Source: JBAXTZ01 sp041666525 (GTDB taxonomy: Bacteria; Bacillota; Negativicutes; JBAXTZ01). Taken from it: DNA of 20,007 nt. The position numbers and the translations under genes were made by a program. The stretch is from NCBI GenBank assembly GCA_041666525.1, contig JBAYGT010000025.1, positions 1 to 20,007 of the forward strand. Direction: 5' to 3'. Under the pieces are notes generated by a model. It ran no database searches. It was not told where the DNA came from and saw nothing but the letters and a program-made list of their open reading frames with translations. Below, piece after piece: positions 1 through 7,620 of this stretch. How positions within the stretch are numbered: position 1 is the first letter of the stretch; the number at the start of each line of letters is the position of its first letter.

Positions 1-76
1 ATCAGAACAAACCAACTTTTCTTTCTGAAATCTGCTGTTCATCCGAAATTTATCCCGGTTTTTGTCCATACAACCG

Positions 77-118
77 AAAAAAGAGCCGTGTAGAAAGTTT
101 TCCTTTCTACACGGCCCC
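77..118 (-). terminator. Intrinsic terminator of the peptide-transport operon
   Basis: A perfect 13-bp inverted repeat (85-97 with 103-115, 5-nt loop) lies 27 bases past the stop of the solute-binding protein gene. On the minus strand it is followed by a short T-rich run (83-77). The plus strand also has a T-run after the stem (119-123), so it may stop transcription from both sides. Bases 1-76 show no gene or other signal. Confidence 0.85.
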
Positions 119-144
119 TTTTTAGTTTAATGTGATTGGTTAAA

Positions 145-1749
145 TTATTCTTTGTATGCGCCTTTGTAATAAATGTTTAGCATTGAATCTGCAACATAGC
201 CTTTCAGCCTCGGGTTAACCGCGTTATTGTTAACATAAAAGTAAATCGGCAGGTCAGCCATATCGTCGGCGATAAACATTTTTTCAGCTTCGTGCATCAA
301 ACGCATGCGTTCAGCGTTATCAGACAGTTTTTGTGATTCGGGGTACATTTTTATGAAATTAGAATTTTCCCAGTTTCCATAATTAGAGCCGCCTTTAGGC
401 ATTTGACCATCGAAGAAAGTCGAGGCGTCTGGAACACCGGCGATACTGCCCATCCTGGCAATATCAAAATCATGGTTGTCGAGTTCGGTTTGGAATACTG
501 CCCACTCAACATTCACCAACTTCACATTAATACCAAGATTGTCTTTCCACATTTCCTGGATAGCCTCGGCAATTTTTTTGTGCCCCTCGGAAGTATTGTA
601 CTTCAAAGAAACTTCAGGGAAGTTCTTTCCGTCCGGATATCCTGCTTCAGCCAATAATTTTTTAGCCGTTTCAACGTCATTATCTTTGAAGAAGTCGCCG
701 CCTACTATGCGGAAGTCTTCGCCGGGGTTTGCGTCCCACATACCGTAAGGAACATATGCCAGTGCTGGTTTTTGGCCACCCTTTAGTACTTTATCGATTA
801 ACAACTGACGGTTAACTGACAATGCGAACGCTTTACGGATTCGCACGTCATCAAACGGCTTCTTCTTGCAGTTGAAAATGTAATGATAAACTCCTAATTT
901 CGGCGAAGTGTGAATATAGCCGTCTTTCTTTAGTTTTTCGAAGTCAGACGGTGGATAAACATCGCCAATATAATCTACTTGTCCGGTCAGCAACATAGTT
1001 TTAACCGAAGCCGCGTCTTCGGAAATTACAAACACTAGTTTTTCGGGTTTGACATTTACTTTGTCCCAATACTGATCATTGCGAACGCAAGTATATTTTG
1101 AATTGTGCACATATTCGGAAATCTTAAAAGGTCCGTTAAACAGCATTGTTTTAGGATCGCCGTAAGCCTTGGAATTGGCTTCACAGGCTTTTTTGCTAAC
1201 CGGTTTCATTGAAGAGCCGGAACATTCAAACGGGAAAAACGGCCGAGGTGCTTTTAATACAACTTGCAATGTATAATCATCGATAGCTTTTACGCCGACA
1301 TCTTCAATTTTAGCTTTGCCGGCGTTGTATTCCATTGCGTTTTTGATACCGGTGAAATCCTCGACACGGGTACTGGCAAAATTAGGAGCGATGGCAGATT
1401 TCCAGGAATATTCATAGTCGTGAGCAGTAACCAGAGAACCATCAGACCACTTAGCGTTTTTGCGTAGATAAAAGATATAAGTCAAACCATCAGCAGATAC
1501 ATTCCATTTTTCTGCACCTGCCGGAACGGCTTCGGATTTTTCGCTGGAATTGGTCAATCCCTCCCAAACCTGGTCGGCAATATGTATACCAGCCGATTCG
1601 CCGATCTTACGTGGGTCAAGTGTTTTCACGGTACCTTCAACCATAGTGATAGTGTTATTGTTTGCGCTTTTGCTGCCGCAACCACTGAATAGTGCTGTAG
1701 TTGCAAAAATAATCAATAAAACTAACGCCAGACTCTTCTTGTTGGTCAT
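145..1749 (-). CDS. Extracellular peptide-binding lipoprotein of ABC importer (OppA/DppA family)
   Basis: This is a family 5 solute-binding protein of 534 residues, the usual length for OppA/DppA. It would be tethered to the outer face of the membrane and hand peptides to the permease encoded in the same cluster. The N-terminus has two lysines, a hydrophobic stretch (residues 7-21) and a lipobox ending at Cys24 (F-S-G-C; Phe at -3 is a less common choice). Family-typical segments include AWSDGSLVTAHDYEYSWK near residue 100 and a fold ending in the usual lobe-closing region. ATG is preceded by TTAGGAGCG at good spacing. It is the last gene of the minus-strand cluster, 20 bases after the carboxyltransferase gene, separated from the rest of the importer by that gene. 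Peptide preference (di- or oligopeptide, or another ligand such as nickel) cannot be read from the sequence. Confidence 0.93.
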   Translation of the reverse strand: MTNKKSLALVLLIIFATTALFSGCGSKSANNNTITMVEGTVKTLDPRKIGESAGIHIADQVWEGLTNSSEKSEAVPAGAEKWNVSADGLTYIFYLRKNAKWSDGSLVTAHDYEYSWKSAIAPNFASTRVEDFTGIKNAMEYNAGKAKIEDVGVKAIDDYTLQVVLKAPRPFFPFECSGSSMKPVSKKACEANSKAYGDPKTMLFNGPFKISEYVHNSKYTCVRNDQYWDKVNVKPEKLVFVISEDAASVKTMLLTGQVDYIGDVYPPSDFEKLKKDGYIHTSPKLGVYHYIFNCKKKPFDDVRIRKAFALSVNRQLLIDKVLKGGQKPALAYVPYGMWDANPGEDFRIVGGDFFKDNDVETAKKLLAEAGYPDGKNFPEVSLKYNTSEGHKKIAEAIQEMWKDNLGINVKLVNVEWAVFQTELDNHDFDIARMGSIAGVPDASTFFDGQMPKGGSNYGNWENSNFIKMYPESQKLSDNAERMRLMHEAEKMFIADDMADLPIYFYVNNNAVNPRLKGYVADSMLNIYYKGAYKE

Positions 1750-1769
1750 CCTACGCTCCTAAAACAATT

Positions 1770-3116
1770 TTAGCGATTGGTTTCGAAATACTTCAAAGCG
1801 ACATCCGGGAAAATGGCGTATGACAAAACATCGTCAATTCGCGCTTGCGGATAGCCGGCTTCAGCGAGAAAAAATTTGATATTATCCAACTGCGGCACTA
1901 TCAGGTCGGCCGGACGGCAGGTTATCGGTTTTTCGTTCGGTGCGATTTGATTGAGAAACTCTTCAGAGACCGCAGCCGGAGTTTTACCATATTTTCCAAG
2001 CGCCAAATCGCTGAATTCGCGTGGAACTTGCTTGTAACGCCCCAGTGCCACGTTGAGCGCCGCCTGTGTGCCAATGATTTGACTGGTTGGTGTTACTAAC
2101 GGCGGATAACCGACATCTGCGCGCACTCGCGGCATTTCTTCCAACAGGTTCTGATATTTGTCGGCGATTCCCATCTCTTTTAACTGGTTCATAAAATTGG
2201 TAAGCATTCCGCCGGGAATTTGATATTTCAATACTTCAACATCGAAGTCAGGAGTGCCGGGAAGATTAAATTTCTCCAACAGCTCCTTTTTTACATTACG
2301 GAAATGTTTGGCAATCGGATAAAGTTTTTCTTCGTCGATGTTGGTGTCGCGGGGTTGGTCTTTCAATGCGGCGACAATAGATTCTGTTGCCGGTTGCGAC
2401 GATCCGCCGGAAAACGGCGACAGCGCGCAGTCGATGATATCCACTCCGGCTTCAATAGCCTTGAGGTAGGTCATCGAGGCCAATCCGCTGGTGTAGTGAG
2501 TGTGCAATTGAATTGGAATGTTTACTGCATCTTTCAGGTCGGTTACCAAAATTTCAGCTGAATAAGGATCGAGCAAACCGGCCATATCTTTAATACAGAT
2601 AGAGTTGCAGCCCATTTGTGCCAGCCGCTGTGCGGTTTCTACAAACACGGCATCGGTGTGAAACGGGCTGACGGTATAAACAAATGCCCCTTGTACATGC
2701 GCCCCTTCACTTTTGGCAACTTTAATCGAAGTTTCAAGATTGCGCAAATCGTTTAACGCGTCGAAAATTCTGATTATCGATACGCCGTTATATACCGAGC
2801 GCTTGATAAATTCACTGACGACATCGTCAGCGTAAGGGGAATAACCCAGCAAATTTTGCCCGCGTAACAGCATTTGAATCGGCGTTTTTTTGAGCCTGAC
2901 CCGCAGTTTTCGCAAGCGATCCCAAGGATCTTCATTTAAGAAGCGTAAGCAACTGTCAAAAGTAGCGCCGCCCCAGGCTTCAATGGAAAAATAGCCGACA
3001 TTATCTAATTGGTCAAGCATTGGTTCCATATCGGAAAAGCTCATCCGAGTCGCGGCTAACGACTGATGGCCGTCACGTAAAACTGTTTCAGTAATTCTAA
3101 CTGGATTTGTATTCAC
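1770..3116 (-). CDS. Biotin-dependent carboxyltransferase alpha-type subunit (OadA/PycB/transcarboxylase 5S family), no biotinyl domain
   Basis: The protein has a TIM-barrel HMGL-like carboxyltransferase domain followed by the conserved carboxylase (PYC/OADA) domain. Active-site residues are all present: Asp15 and Gln18 in RDGHQS, the to-be-carboxylated lysine Lys176 in CIKDMAG, and metal ligands His205 and His207 in LHTHYTSG. It moves a carboxyl group between carboxybiotin and pyruvate (pyruvate carboxylase B subunit, oxaloacetate decarboxylase alpha, or the 5S subunit of methylmalonyl-CoA carboxytransferase; these cannot be separated by eye). At 448 residues it stops where OadA-type proteins continue into a linker and biotinyl domain, so it needs a separate biotin carrier protein, and none is in this window. 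The start is GTG with AGGAG 8 bases upstream. It lies between the importer ATPase genes and the solute-binding protein gene and has its own upstream promoter. Confidence 0.92.
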   Translation of the reverse strand: MNTNPVRITETVLRDGHQSLAATRMSFSDMEPMLDQLDNVGYFSIEAWGGATFDSCLRFLNEDPWDRLRKLRVRLKKTPIQMLLRGQNLLGYSPYADDVVSEFIKRSVYNGVSIIRIFDALNDLRNLETSIKVAKSEGAHVQGAFVYTVSPFHTDAVFVETAQRLAQMGCNSICIKDMAGLLDPYSAEILVTDLKDAVNIPIQLHTHYTSGLASMTYLKAIEAGVDIIDCALSPFSGGSSQPATESIVAALKDQPRDTNIDEEKLYPIAKHFRNVKKELLEKFNLPGTPDFDVEVLKYQIPGGMLTNFMNQLKEMGIADKYQNLLEEMPRVRADVGYPPLVTPTSQIIGTQAALNVALGRYKQVPREFSDLALGKYGKTPAAVSEEFLNQIAPNEKPITCRPADLIVPQLDNIKFFLAEAGYPQARIDDVLSYAIFPDVALKYFETNR

Positions 3117-3136
3117 AAATTAATCTCCTATAAATA

Positions 3137-3167
3137 AATAAGCACAGCCTTAATAGCTGCACTTATT
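3137..3167. repeat. Imperfect inverted repeat over the carboxyltransferase promoter start region
   Basis: A 12-base arm (3137-3148) pairs with 3156-3167 at 10 of 12 positions, with a 7-base spacer. It overlaps the -10 box and presumed transcription start of the internal promoter. It could be an operator at DNA level, or, in read-through RNA from the ATPase gene, a weak hairpin 20 bases before the GTG start. Its role is inferred from position only. Confidence 0.4.
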
Positions 3168-3192
3168 ATACTCGGAACTTGAAAAATATCAA
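3165..3192 (-). promoter_or_regulatory. Internal sigma-A promoter for carboxyltransferase and solute-binding protein genes
   Basis: On the minus strand, TTGATA (3192-3187), a 16-base spacer and a perfect TATAAT (3170-3165) lie in the 97-base gap between the ATPase F gene and the carboxyltransferase gene. The start of transcription would be near 3158, leaving a leader of about 40 bases. This allows the last two genes to be expressed apart from the four transporter genes upstream. Confidence 0.7.
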
Positions 3193-3208
3193 GTATTCAA
3201 CTTCTAAC

Positions 3209-4186
3209 CTATACAATATGGCAGGCGCAAAAATGGTTCGGCGCAACTTCGCGCAATTCCGGAATTTCTTCTGCGCAGCGAGCCAGCGCATATTTGCAGC
3301 GGGTACGGAATTTACAGCCGCTGGGCGGATTGAGCGGACTGGGAACATCGCCCTCCAAAATAATCCGCTGACGGGTCTGCTCGATTACCGGATCGGGAAT
3401 TGGTATCGCCGACAGCAGTGCTTTCGTGTATGGATGCTGGGGGCGGGTGTACAAATCGTTGCGGCTGGCAAGTTCTGCGAGCGCGCCTAGATACATAACC
3501 GCAACGCGATGGGAGATATGACGAACCATAGACAAATCATGCGCGACAAATAAATAGGTCAGACCTAATTCTTGCTGCAATTCTTGCAACAGGTTCACAA
3601 CCTGGGCTTGAATGGAAACATCAAGTGCCGAAATTGGTTCGTCGCACACAATGAATTTCGGATCTACGGCCAGCGCGCGTGCAAAACCGATGCGTTGCCG
3701 CTGTCCGCCGGAAAATTCATGCGGAAACCGTCCGGCGTGTTCGGGATTGAGTCCGACCTGACGGAGCAGCGAATGCACCCGCTCAGTACGATCGTTTTGG
3801 CCGTTACATATCTTATGGATGATTAACGGTTCGGCAATAATATCGCCGACCGTCATGCGCGGATTAAGCGAAGCATAGGGGTCCTGGAAAATCATTTGAA
3901 TTTTTCGCTTCATCGCTAAATGGTTAGCGCCCTTTAATTCAGCGTGAATGTCCTTGCCTTCGTACACCGCAGTGCCGGCTGTCGGTTCATACAAGCCGAC
4001 GATAGTGCGGCCAATAGTGGTTTTTCCACAACCGGATTCACCAACCAGCCCGAGCGTTTCACCGCGAAAAATATCGAAGCTAACATTTTCGACAGCTTGG
4101 ACGATTTTTGTAGGTTTACCGAATAAACTGTACTCAACATTAAAGTGTTTGGTAAGATTGGATAACTTTATTAAGGTATCGCTCAT
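3209..4186 (-). CDS. Peptide ABC importer ATP-binding protein F (OppF/DppF family)
   Basis: One of two ATPase subunits powering the peptide importer at the inner face of the membrane. Visible motifs: Walker A GESGCGKTT (49-57), Q-loop Gln101, signature FSGGQ (158-162), Walker B ending CDEP (181-184) and switch His216. The C-terminal oligopeptide-importer extension carries Cys291, Cys297, Cys304 and Cys320/322, the cysteine pattern that binds an iron-sulfur cluster in characterised DppD/DppF proteins. The length of 325 residues is normal. The start ATG overlaps the stop of the D subunit gene by one base (TAATG) with GGAGG upstream, so translation of the two is probably coupled. Confidence 0.95.
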   Translation of the reverse strand: MSDTLIKLSNLTKHFNVEYSLFGKPTKIVQAVENVSFDIFRGETLGLVGESGCGKTTIGRTIVGLYEPTAGTAVYEGKDIHAELKGANHLAMKRKIQMIFQDPYASLNPRMTVGDIIAEPLIIHKICNGQNDRTERVHSLLRQVGLNPEHAGRFPHEFSGGQRQRIGFARALAVDPKFIVCDEPISALDVSIQAQVVNLLQELQQELGLTYLFVAHDLSMVRHISHRVAVMYLGALAELASRNDLYTRPQHPYTKALLSAIPIPDPVIEQTRQRIILEGDVPSPLNPPSGCKFRTRCKYALARCAEEIPELREVAPNHFCACHIV

Positions 4187-5199
4187 TATTTAGCTACCTC
4201 CTTTGCAAACAGCTGTTTCAAATCGTGCGGGCACTCCGGATGAAGCATCCAGCAGGCCGCCTGATGTGAATCGCTGACAGTAAAGAGCGGTGGCTTTTTG
4301 TTGCATAAATCCATCGCGAATTTGCAGCGGGGCATGAAGCCGCAACCGCTGGGCGGATTTAATAAATCGGGTGGTTTTCCGGCGATTGTTTGCAATTTAT
4401 GTTTGGCTTGATCCATGCGCGGAATTGATTGTAATAACGACCAGGTATACGGGTGCTGCGGGTGGGCATACAAATCTTTGACGTTAGCTGATTCAACGAT
4501 ATGTCCGGCATACATCACAAGCACGCGGTCACACATTCCGGCAACCACACCCAAGTCGTGAGTGATTAAGATTACTGCGGTATTTAATTCGCTGTTGAGC
4601 TTTTTGATCAAATCCATAATTTGTGCCTGGATAGTCACATCAAGTGCGGTTGTCGGTTCGTCAGCAATAAGAATTTTCGGGTTGCAGCCGAGTGCCATGG
4701 CAATCATTACCCGCTGACGCATACCGCCGGATAATTCATGCGGATATTGCTGTACTCGTTGCTCCGGCGCCGGTATGCCAACCCTGCGCAACATGTCGAC
4801 AGCTTTTTCGCGCGCCTGCTGGTTAGTCATTCCTTGATGGAGAATGTAAGTTTCCATCAATTGTGTACCGACGGTTAGCACCGGGTTTAAACAGGTCATT
4901 GGATCTTGGAAAATCATTGCGATTTTGTTGCCGCGGAGATTACGCAATTCGGCTTCATTCATTTTTACGATATCTTTGTTTTCAAATAATATTTGCCCGT
5001 TAGCATATTTTCCCGGTGGCATTGGAATGAGTCGCATAATTGAACCGGAGGTAACGGATTTTCCGCAACCAGATTCACCGACCAGACCGATAACTTCACC
5101 TTCTTTGAGGTCGAAACTAACATTGTTTACTGCCTGAACTACGCCGGCATAGGTATGAAATTCAATTTTCAGGTCTTTTACTTGTAACACTGTTTTCAT
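4186..5199 (-). CDS. Peptide ABC importer ATP-binding protein D (OppD/DppD family)
   Basis: The second ATPase subunit of the importer. It has Walker A GESGCGKS near residue 41, Q-loop in MIFQDPMTCLNP, signature LSGGMRQR, Walker B ILIADEP and H-loop ITHDLGVV. The C-terminal extension holds a cysteine pattern (CGFMPRC...C...C) like that of iron-sulfur DppD. The frame stays open to a TTG at 5205, but that codon is only one or two bases from the GGGAGGG ribosome site. The ATG at 5199 lies 6-7 bases after it and is the better start (337 residues). It is 15 bases after the permease C gene. Confidence 0.95.
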   Translation of the reverse strand: MKTVLQVKDLKIEFHTYAGVVQAVNNVSFDLKEGEVIGLVGESGCGKSVTSGSIMRLIPMPPGKYANGQILFENKDIVKMNEAELRNLRGNKIAMIFQDPMTCLNPVLTVGTQLMETYILHQGMTNQQAREKAVDMLRRVGIPAPEQRVQQYPHELSGGMRQRVMIAMALGCNPKILIADEPTTALDVTIQAQIMDLIKKLNSELNTAVILITHDLGVVAGMCDRVLVMYAGHIVESANVKDLYAHPQHPYTWSLLQSIPRMDQAKHKLQTIAGKPPDLLNPPSGCGFMPRCKFAMDLCNKKPPLFTVSDSHQAACWMLHPECPHDLKQLFAKEVAK

Positions 5200-5214
5200 C
5201 TTCAACCCTCCCTA

Positions 5215-6144
5215 CTATTTACGCATCCGCGGGTCGAGCGCATCGCGCAAACCGTCGCCAAAGAAATTGAACGACAGCATTGTAAGCGAAATAGCGAGAG
5301 CCGGGAAAAAGATTTGAAACGGATAACTCTGCAAACTGGAAACACCATCAGATGCCAATGTTCCCCAACTGGCAATCGGTGCTGAAACGCCAAGACCGAT
5401 ATAGCTTAGAAACGCTTCAGTGAAAATTGCGCCCGGAATACCGAAAGTCATGTACACGATAATTATGCCAAGAGCGTTTGGAATAAGATGGCGCATAATA
5501 ATTCGGAAATGGCCGGCGCCGATAAGTTTGGCGGCCATTACATACTCTAATTCGCGTAGCGCCAAAATCTGTCCGCGCACCTGGCGTGCAATGCCAATCC
5601 AGCCAAACAAAACCAACGCGATATAAATATTGATAAGTCCCGGCCCTAACACCACCATCAACAAAATAACTATCAACGTCGATGGAATTGACCAAAGGAT
5701 ATCAATCAGCCGCATCAAAAAGTCATCCAGCTTGCCGCCAAAATATCCAGCCGCACCGCCATATAGAACGCCGATGATTAAATTCAGAAAGCTGACGACA
5801 ATACCGATGGACATCGAGATGCGAGCGCCGTAAAGTACGCGGGTGAGCAGGTCGCGGCCAAGATTGTCGGTGCCAAACGGGTGCTCCCAGGTCGGAAACT
5901 CGTTTACACGCTGCAGCTCCTGGTCGGAATAGGAGAAATGCGACAGCCACGGACCAATGATAGCTGCGATAGAAATTATAATTATGAAAATCAGCCCGGC
6001 TACTGCGAACTTATTCATTTTGAGTCGGCGCCAGGCATCTTGCCAATAAGTGGTGCGCCGCTTGGCAATATCAAACGAGGTATCTAATTTGAAGTCCAGG
6101 CGCTTAAACAGCACTTGATCGATTTTTGTATAATTATCAGTCAT
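5215..6144 (-). CDS. Peptide ABC importer permease C (OppC/DppC family)
   Basis: A membrane permease of 309 residues that forms half of the translocation channel. After a polar N-terminus of about 43 residues comes the OppC_N-type segment with a first membrane helix (AVAGLIFIIIISIAAIIGPW). The periplasmic loop contains the family hallmark HPFGTDNLGRDLLTRVLYGAR, and the BPD_transp_1 domain has about five further helices. The EAA-like loop that contacts the ATPase is YVMAAKLIGAGHFRIIMRHLIPN. The AGGAGG site lies 11 bases before the ATG. It follows permease B by 15 bases, so it is clearly in the same transcript. Confidence 0.95.
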   Translation of the reverse strand: MTDNYTKIDQVLFKRLDFKLDTSFDIAKRRTTYWQDAWRRLKMNKFAVAGLIFIIIISIAAIIGPWLSHFSYSDQELQRVNEFPTWEHPFGTDNLGRDLLTRVLYGARISMSIGIVVSFLNLIIGVLYGGAAGYFGGKLDDFLMRLIDILWSIPSTLIVILLMVVLGPGLINIYIALVLFGWIGIARQVRGQILALRELEYVMAAKLIGAGHFRIIMRHLIPNALGIIIVYMTFGIPGAIFTEAFLSYIGLGVSAPIASWGTLASDGVSSLQSYPFQIFFPALAISLTMLSFNFFGDGLRDALDPRMRK

Positions 6145-6159
6145 AATTTTGCCATCCTC

Positions 6160-7080
6160 CTATTTCGAAACTTTAATTCGCGGATCAACGAGGCCGTAAG
6201 CAATGTCAACTATGAAGTTGGCAAAAACCAGCAGACAGCCGTCAAAAATCGTCAATCCGAGAATTGCCGTATAATCCCGGTTGAAAATACTGGTAACAAA
6301 GTATCTTCCGAGACCGGGGATGGCGAAAATTTGCTCGATAACAAACGAACCGGTTAGAATTCCGAAAATCATCGGCCCCATAAAAGTAATTATGGGAATA
6401 AGCGCATTTTTTAACGCGTGTTTATAGATTATACTTAAACGCGACAAGCCTTTGGCACGGGCAGTGCGGATATAGTCCTGACTTAAAATTTCCAACATAC
6501 TTGAGCGGGTCAGACGGGCAAGCATTGCTGTCGGGCCAAATGCCAAGGCGATTGTCGGCAATACCATGTATTCCGGACCCTCCCACATCGCTGCCGGAAA
6601 GAAGGGCAGTTTGTAGGCAAAGAAATAAACTAAAGTTGGCGCTACAATAAAACTGGGTACCGATACTCCGATAACGGCAAAGAACATTGTGAAATAATCG
6701 GGAAATTTGTTGTGCCAAACCGCGCAGACGATACCGGCAGGAATTCCGACGATTACTGCAAGCAAGATTGACAGCAAGCCAAGTTCCGCCGAAACCGGGA
6801 AACCATCCTCGATAATTTGGTTTACAGTTCGGTCTTCGTATTTAAACGAGGGGCCAAAATCGCCCTGAACTACGTTTTTCAGGTAATCACCATACTGCAC
6901 ATATAACGGGTCGTTTAGATGATAACGGGCTTCCAGGTTTTTGAGCACAGCGTCCGGTAATTTCTTTTCAGCGGTAAACGGGCCGCCAGGAATTGAATGG
7001 ACGAGTAGAAACGTAACGGTGATAACGATCCATATAACCACTACCATAGAAAAAAATCTTTTAACGGTATATTTGAACAA
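6160..7080 (-). CDS. Peptide ABC importer permease B (OppB/DppB family)
   Basis: First gene of the importer operon; it forms the channel with permease C. The family N-terminus is plain: FKYTVKRFFSMVVVIWIVITVTFLL, a membrane helix, then HSIPGGPFT and a periplasmic loop with LNDPLYVQYGDYL. The EAA loop is YIRTARAKGLSRLSIIYKHALKNALIP. The frame is open to an in-frame TTG at 7101, but that one overlaps the ribosome binding site. The TTG at 7080, with AAGGAG at 7097-7092 ahead of it, gives a protein that begins exactly as the family does (MFKY...), so I prefer it (306 residues). Both possible starts are TTG, suggesting weak initiation. Confidence 0.93.
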   Translation of the reverse strand: MFKYTVKRFFSMVVVIWIVITVTFLLVHSIPGGPFTAEKKLPDAVLKNLEARYHLNDPLYVQYGDYLKNVVQGDFGPSFKYEDRTVNQIIEDGFPVSAELGLLSILLAVIVGIPAGIVCAVWHNKFPDYFTMFFAVIGVSVPSFIVAPTLVYFFAYKLPFFPAAMWEGPEYMVLPTIALAFGPTAMLARLTRSSMLEILSQDYIRTARAKGLSRLSIIYKHALKNALIPIITFMGPMIFGILTGSFVIEQIFAIPGLGRYFVTSIFNRDYTAILGLTIFDGCLLVFANFIVDIAYGLVDPRIKVSK

Positions 7081-7111
7081 ATTCGACCACTCTCCTTGCA
7101 AAATTTACTTT

Positions 7112-7140
7112 ATTATACACATTTCAATGACCATTGAAAG
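7112..7140 (-). promoter_or_regulatory. Promoter of the peptide-importer operon (P1)
   Basis: On the minus strand a perfect TATAAT (7117-7112) lies about 30 bases before the permease B start, giving a short leader that keeps the AAGGAG site. At 17 bases upstream the -35 position reads CTTTCA, only 3 of 6 to consensus. A weak -35 overlapping a palindrome suggests control by a regulator. Confidence 0.6.
7122..7139. promoter_or_regulatory. 18-bp perfect palindrome, candidate operator
   Basis: TTTCAATG-AC-CATTGAAA: two 8-base arms match perfectly around a 2-base centre. It fills the -35/spacer region of the importer promoter. The placement and symmetry are those of a dimeric repressor or activator site. 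I do not recognise the regulator and saw no second copy in the window. Confidence 0.55.
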
Positions 7141-7172
7141 AAAAAAATAAAAATCTATACCTCCAAGGTTTC

Positions 7173-7183
7173 ATTATAGCATA
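7173..7183 (-). promoter_or_regulatory. Possible second, extended -10 promoter (P2) upstream of the importer operon
   Basis: On the minus strand TGC-TATAAT (7181-7173) is a good extended -10 element without a recognisable -35. It would start transcription about 60 bases upstream of P1, in the divergent gap between the importer operon and the tRNA genes. A GGAGG at 7164-7160 follows but no open reading frame begins near it. Confidence 0.4.
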
Positions 7184-7265
7184 TTCGCTGTCGATTAAGA
7201 ATGAGATCAATAACCTGAAAACAGCACAAATATGCGAAAAATCCGGATAATACCTTTGAGTTTGG

Positions 7266-7294
7266 TTGACAGCTGAAAAATTGTCGAGTATAAT
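7266..7294 (+). promoter_or_regulatory. Consensus sigma-A promoter for the tRNA pair
   Basis: TTGACA (7266-7271), 17-base spacer, TATAAT (7289-7294): a perfect match to consensus, with the start about 12 bases before tRNA-Pro. This strength is usual for stable RNA genes. Confidence 0.9.
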
Positions 7295-7313
7295 TACTAA
7301 CGTTCTGCAAGTA

Positions 7314-7390
7314 CGGGGCGTAGCTTAGCTTGGTAGAGCGCCTGGCTTGGGACCAGGAGGCCGCAGGTTCAAATCCTGCCGCTCCGACCA
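7314..7390 (+). tRNA. tRNA-Pro (anticodon UGG)
   Basis: A complete cloverleaf of 77 bases. The acceptor is CGGGGCG/CGCTCCG with the C1-G72 pair typical of bacterial tRNA-Pro and one G-U pair; the anticodon stem is CCTGG/CCAGG with loop CTTGGGA (anticodon TGG); the T-stem is GCAGG/CCTGC. The CCA end is encoded. It is first in a two-tRNA transcript. Confidence 0.97.
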
Positions 7391-7402
7391 CAATTTCATA
7401 CT

Positions 7403-7476
<74 letters not shown>

Positions 7477-7483
7477 AAATGAC

Positions 7484-7509
7484 ACCTTCTGTTTTAGAAG
7501 GTTTTTTTT
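7484..7509 (+). terminator. Intrinsic terminator after the tRNA pair
   Basis: A perfect 7-bp stem (ACCTTCT 7484-7490 with AGAAGGT 7496-7502) and 5-base loop are followed by a run of eight T. It ends the tRNA transcript. Confidence 0.93.
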
Positions 7510-7560
7510 GTGTATTCGTCTTTGGCGATTATTGCTATGACTAAAAACAGCTATAGAACA

Positions 7561-7589
7561 TTGACGTAATCGATGGCAATAGATACAAT
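7561..7589 (+). promoter_or_regulatory. Sigma-A promoter of the ABC/kimA/nth operon
   Basis: TTGACG (7561-7566), 17-base spacer, TACAAT (7584-7589), 31 bases before the ATG of the permease gene. The leader is only about 25 bases, so no riboswitch (for example the c-di-AMP type found ahead of some kimA genes) can fit. Confidence 0.75.
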
Positions 7590-7620
7590 ATGATTTGAAG
7601 ATTTTTCTACCGGAGGTGAC

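Noticed and set aside
7105..7134. Nine-codon minus-strand upstream reading frame (MVIEMCIIK) before permease B
   Set aside because: The nearest GGAGG is about 25 bases away and the ATG lies inside the promoter palindrome, so P1 transcripts would not contain it.
7590..7620. c-di-AMP riboswitch ahead of the kimA operon
   Set aside because: The leader between the promoter and the first gene is only about 25 bases, too short for that or any known riboswitch.
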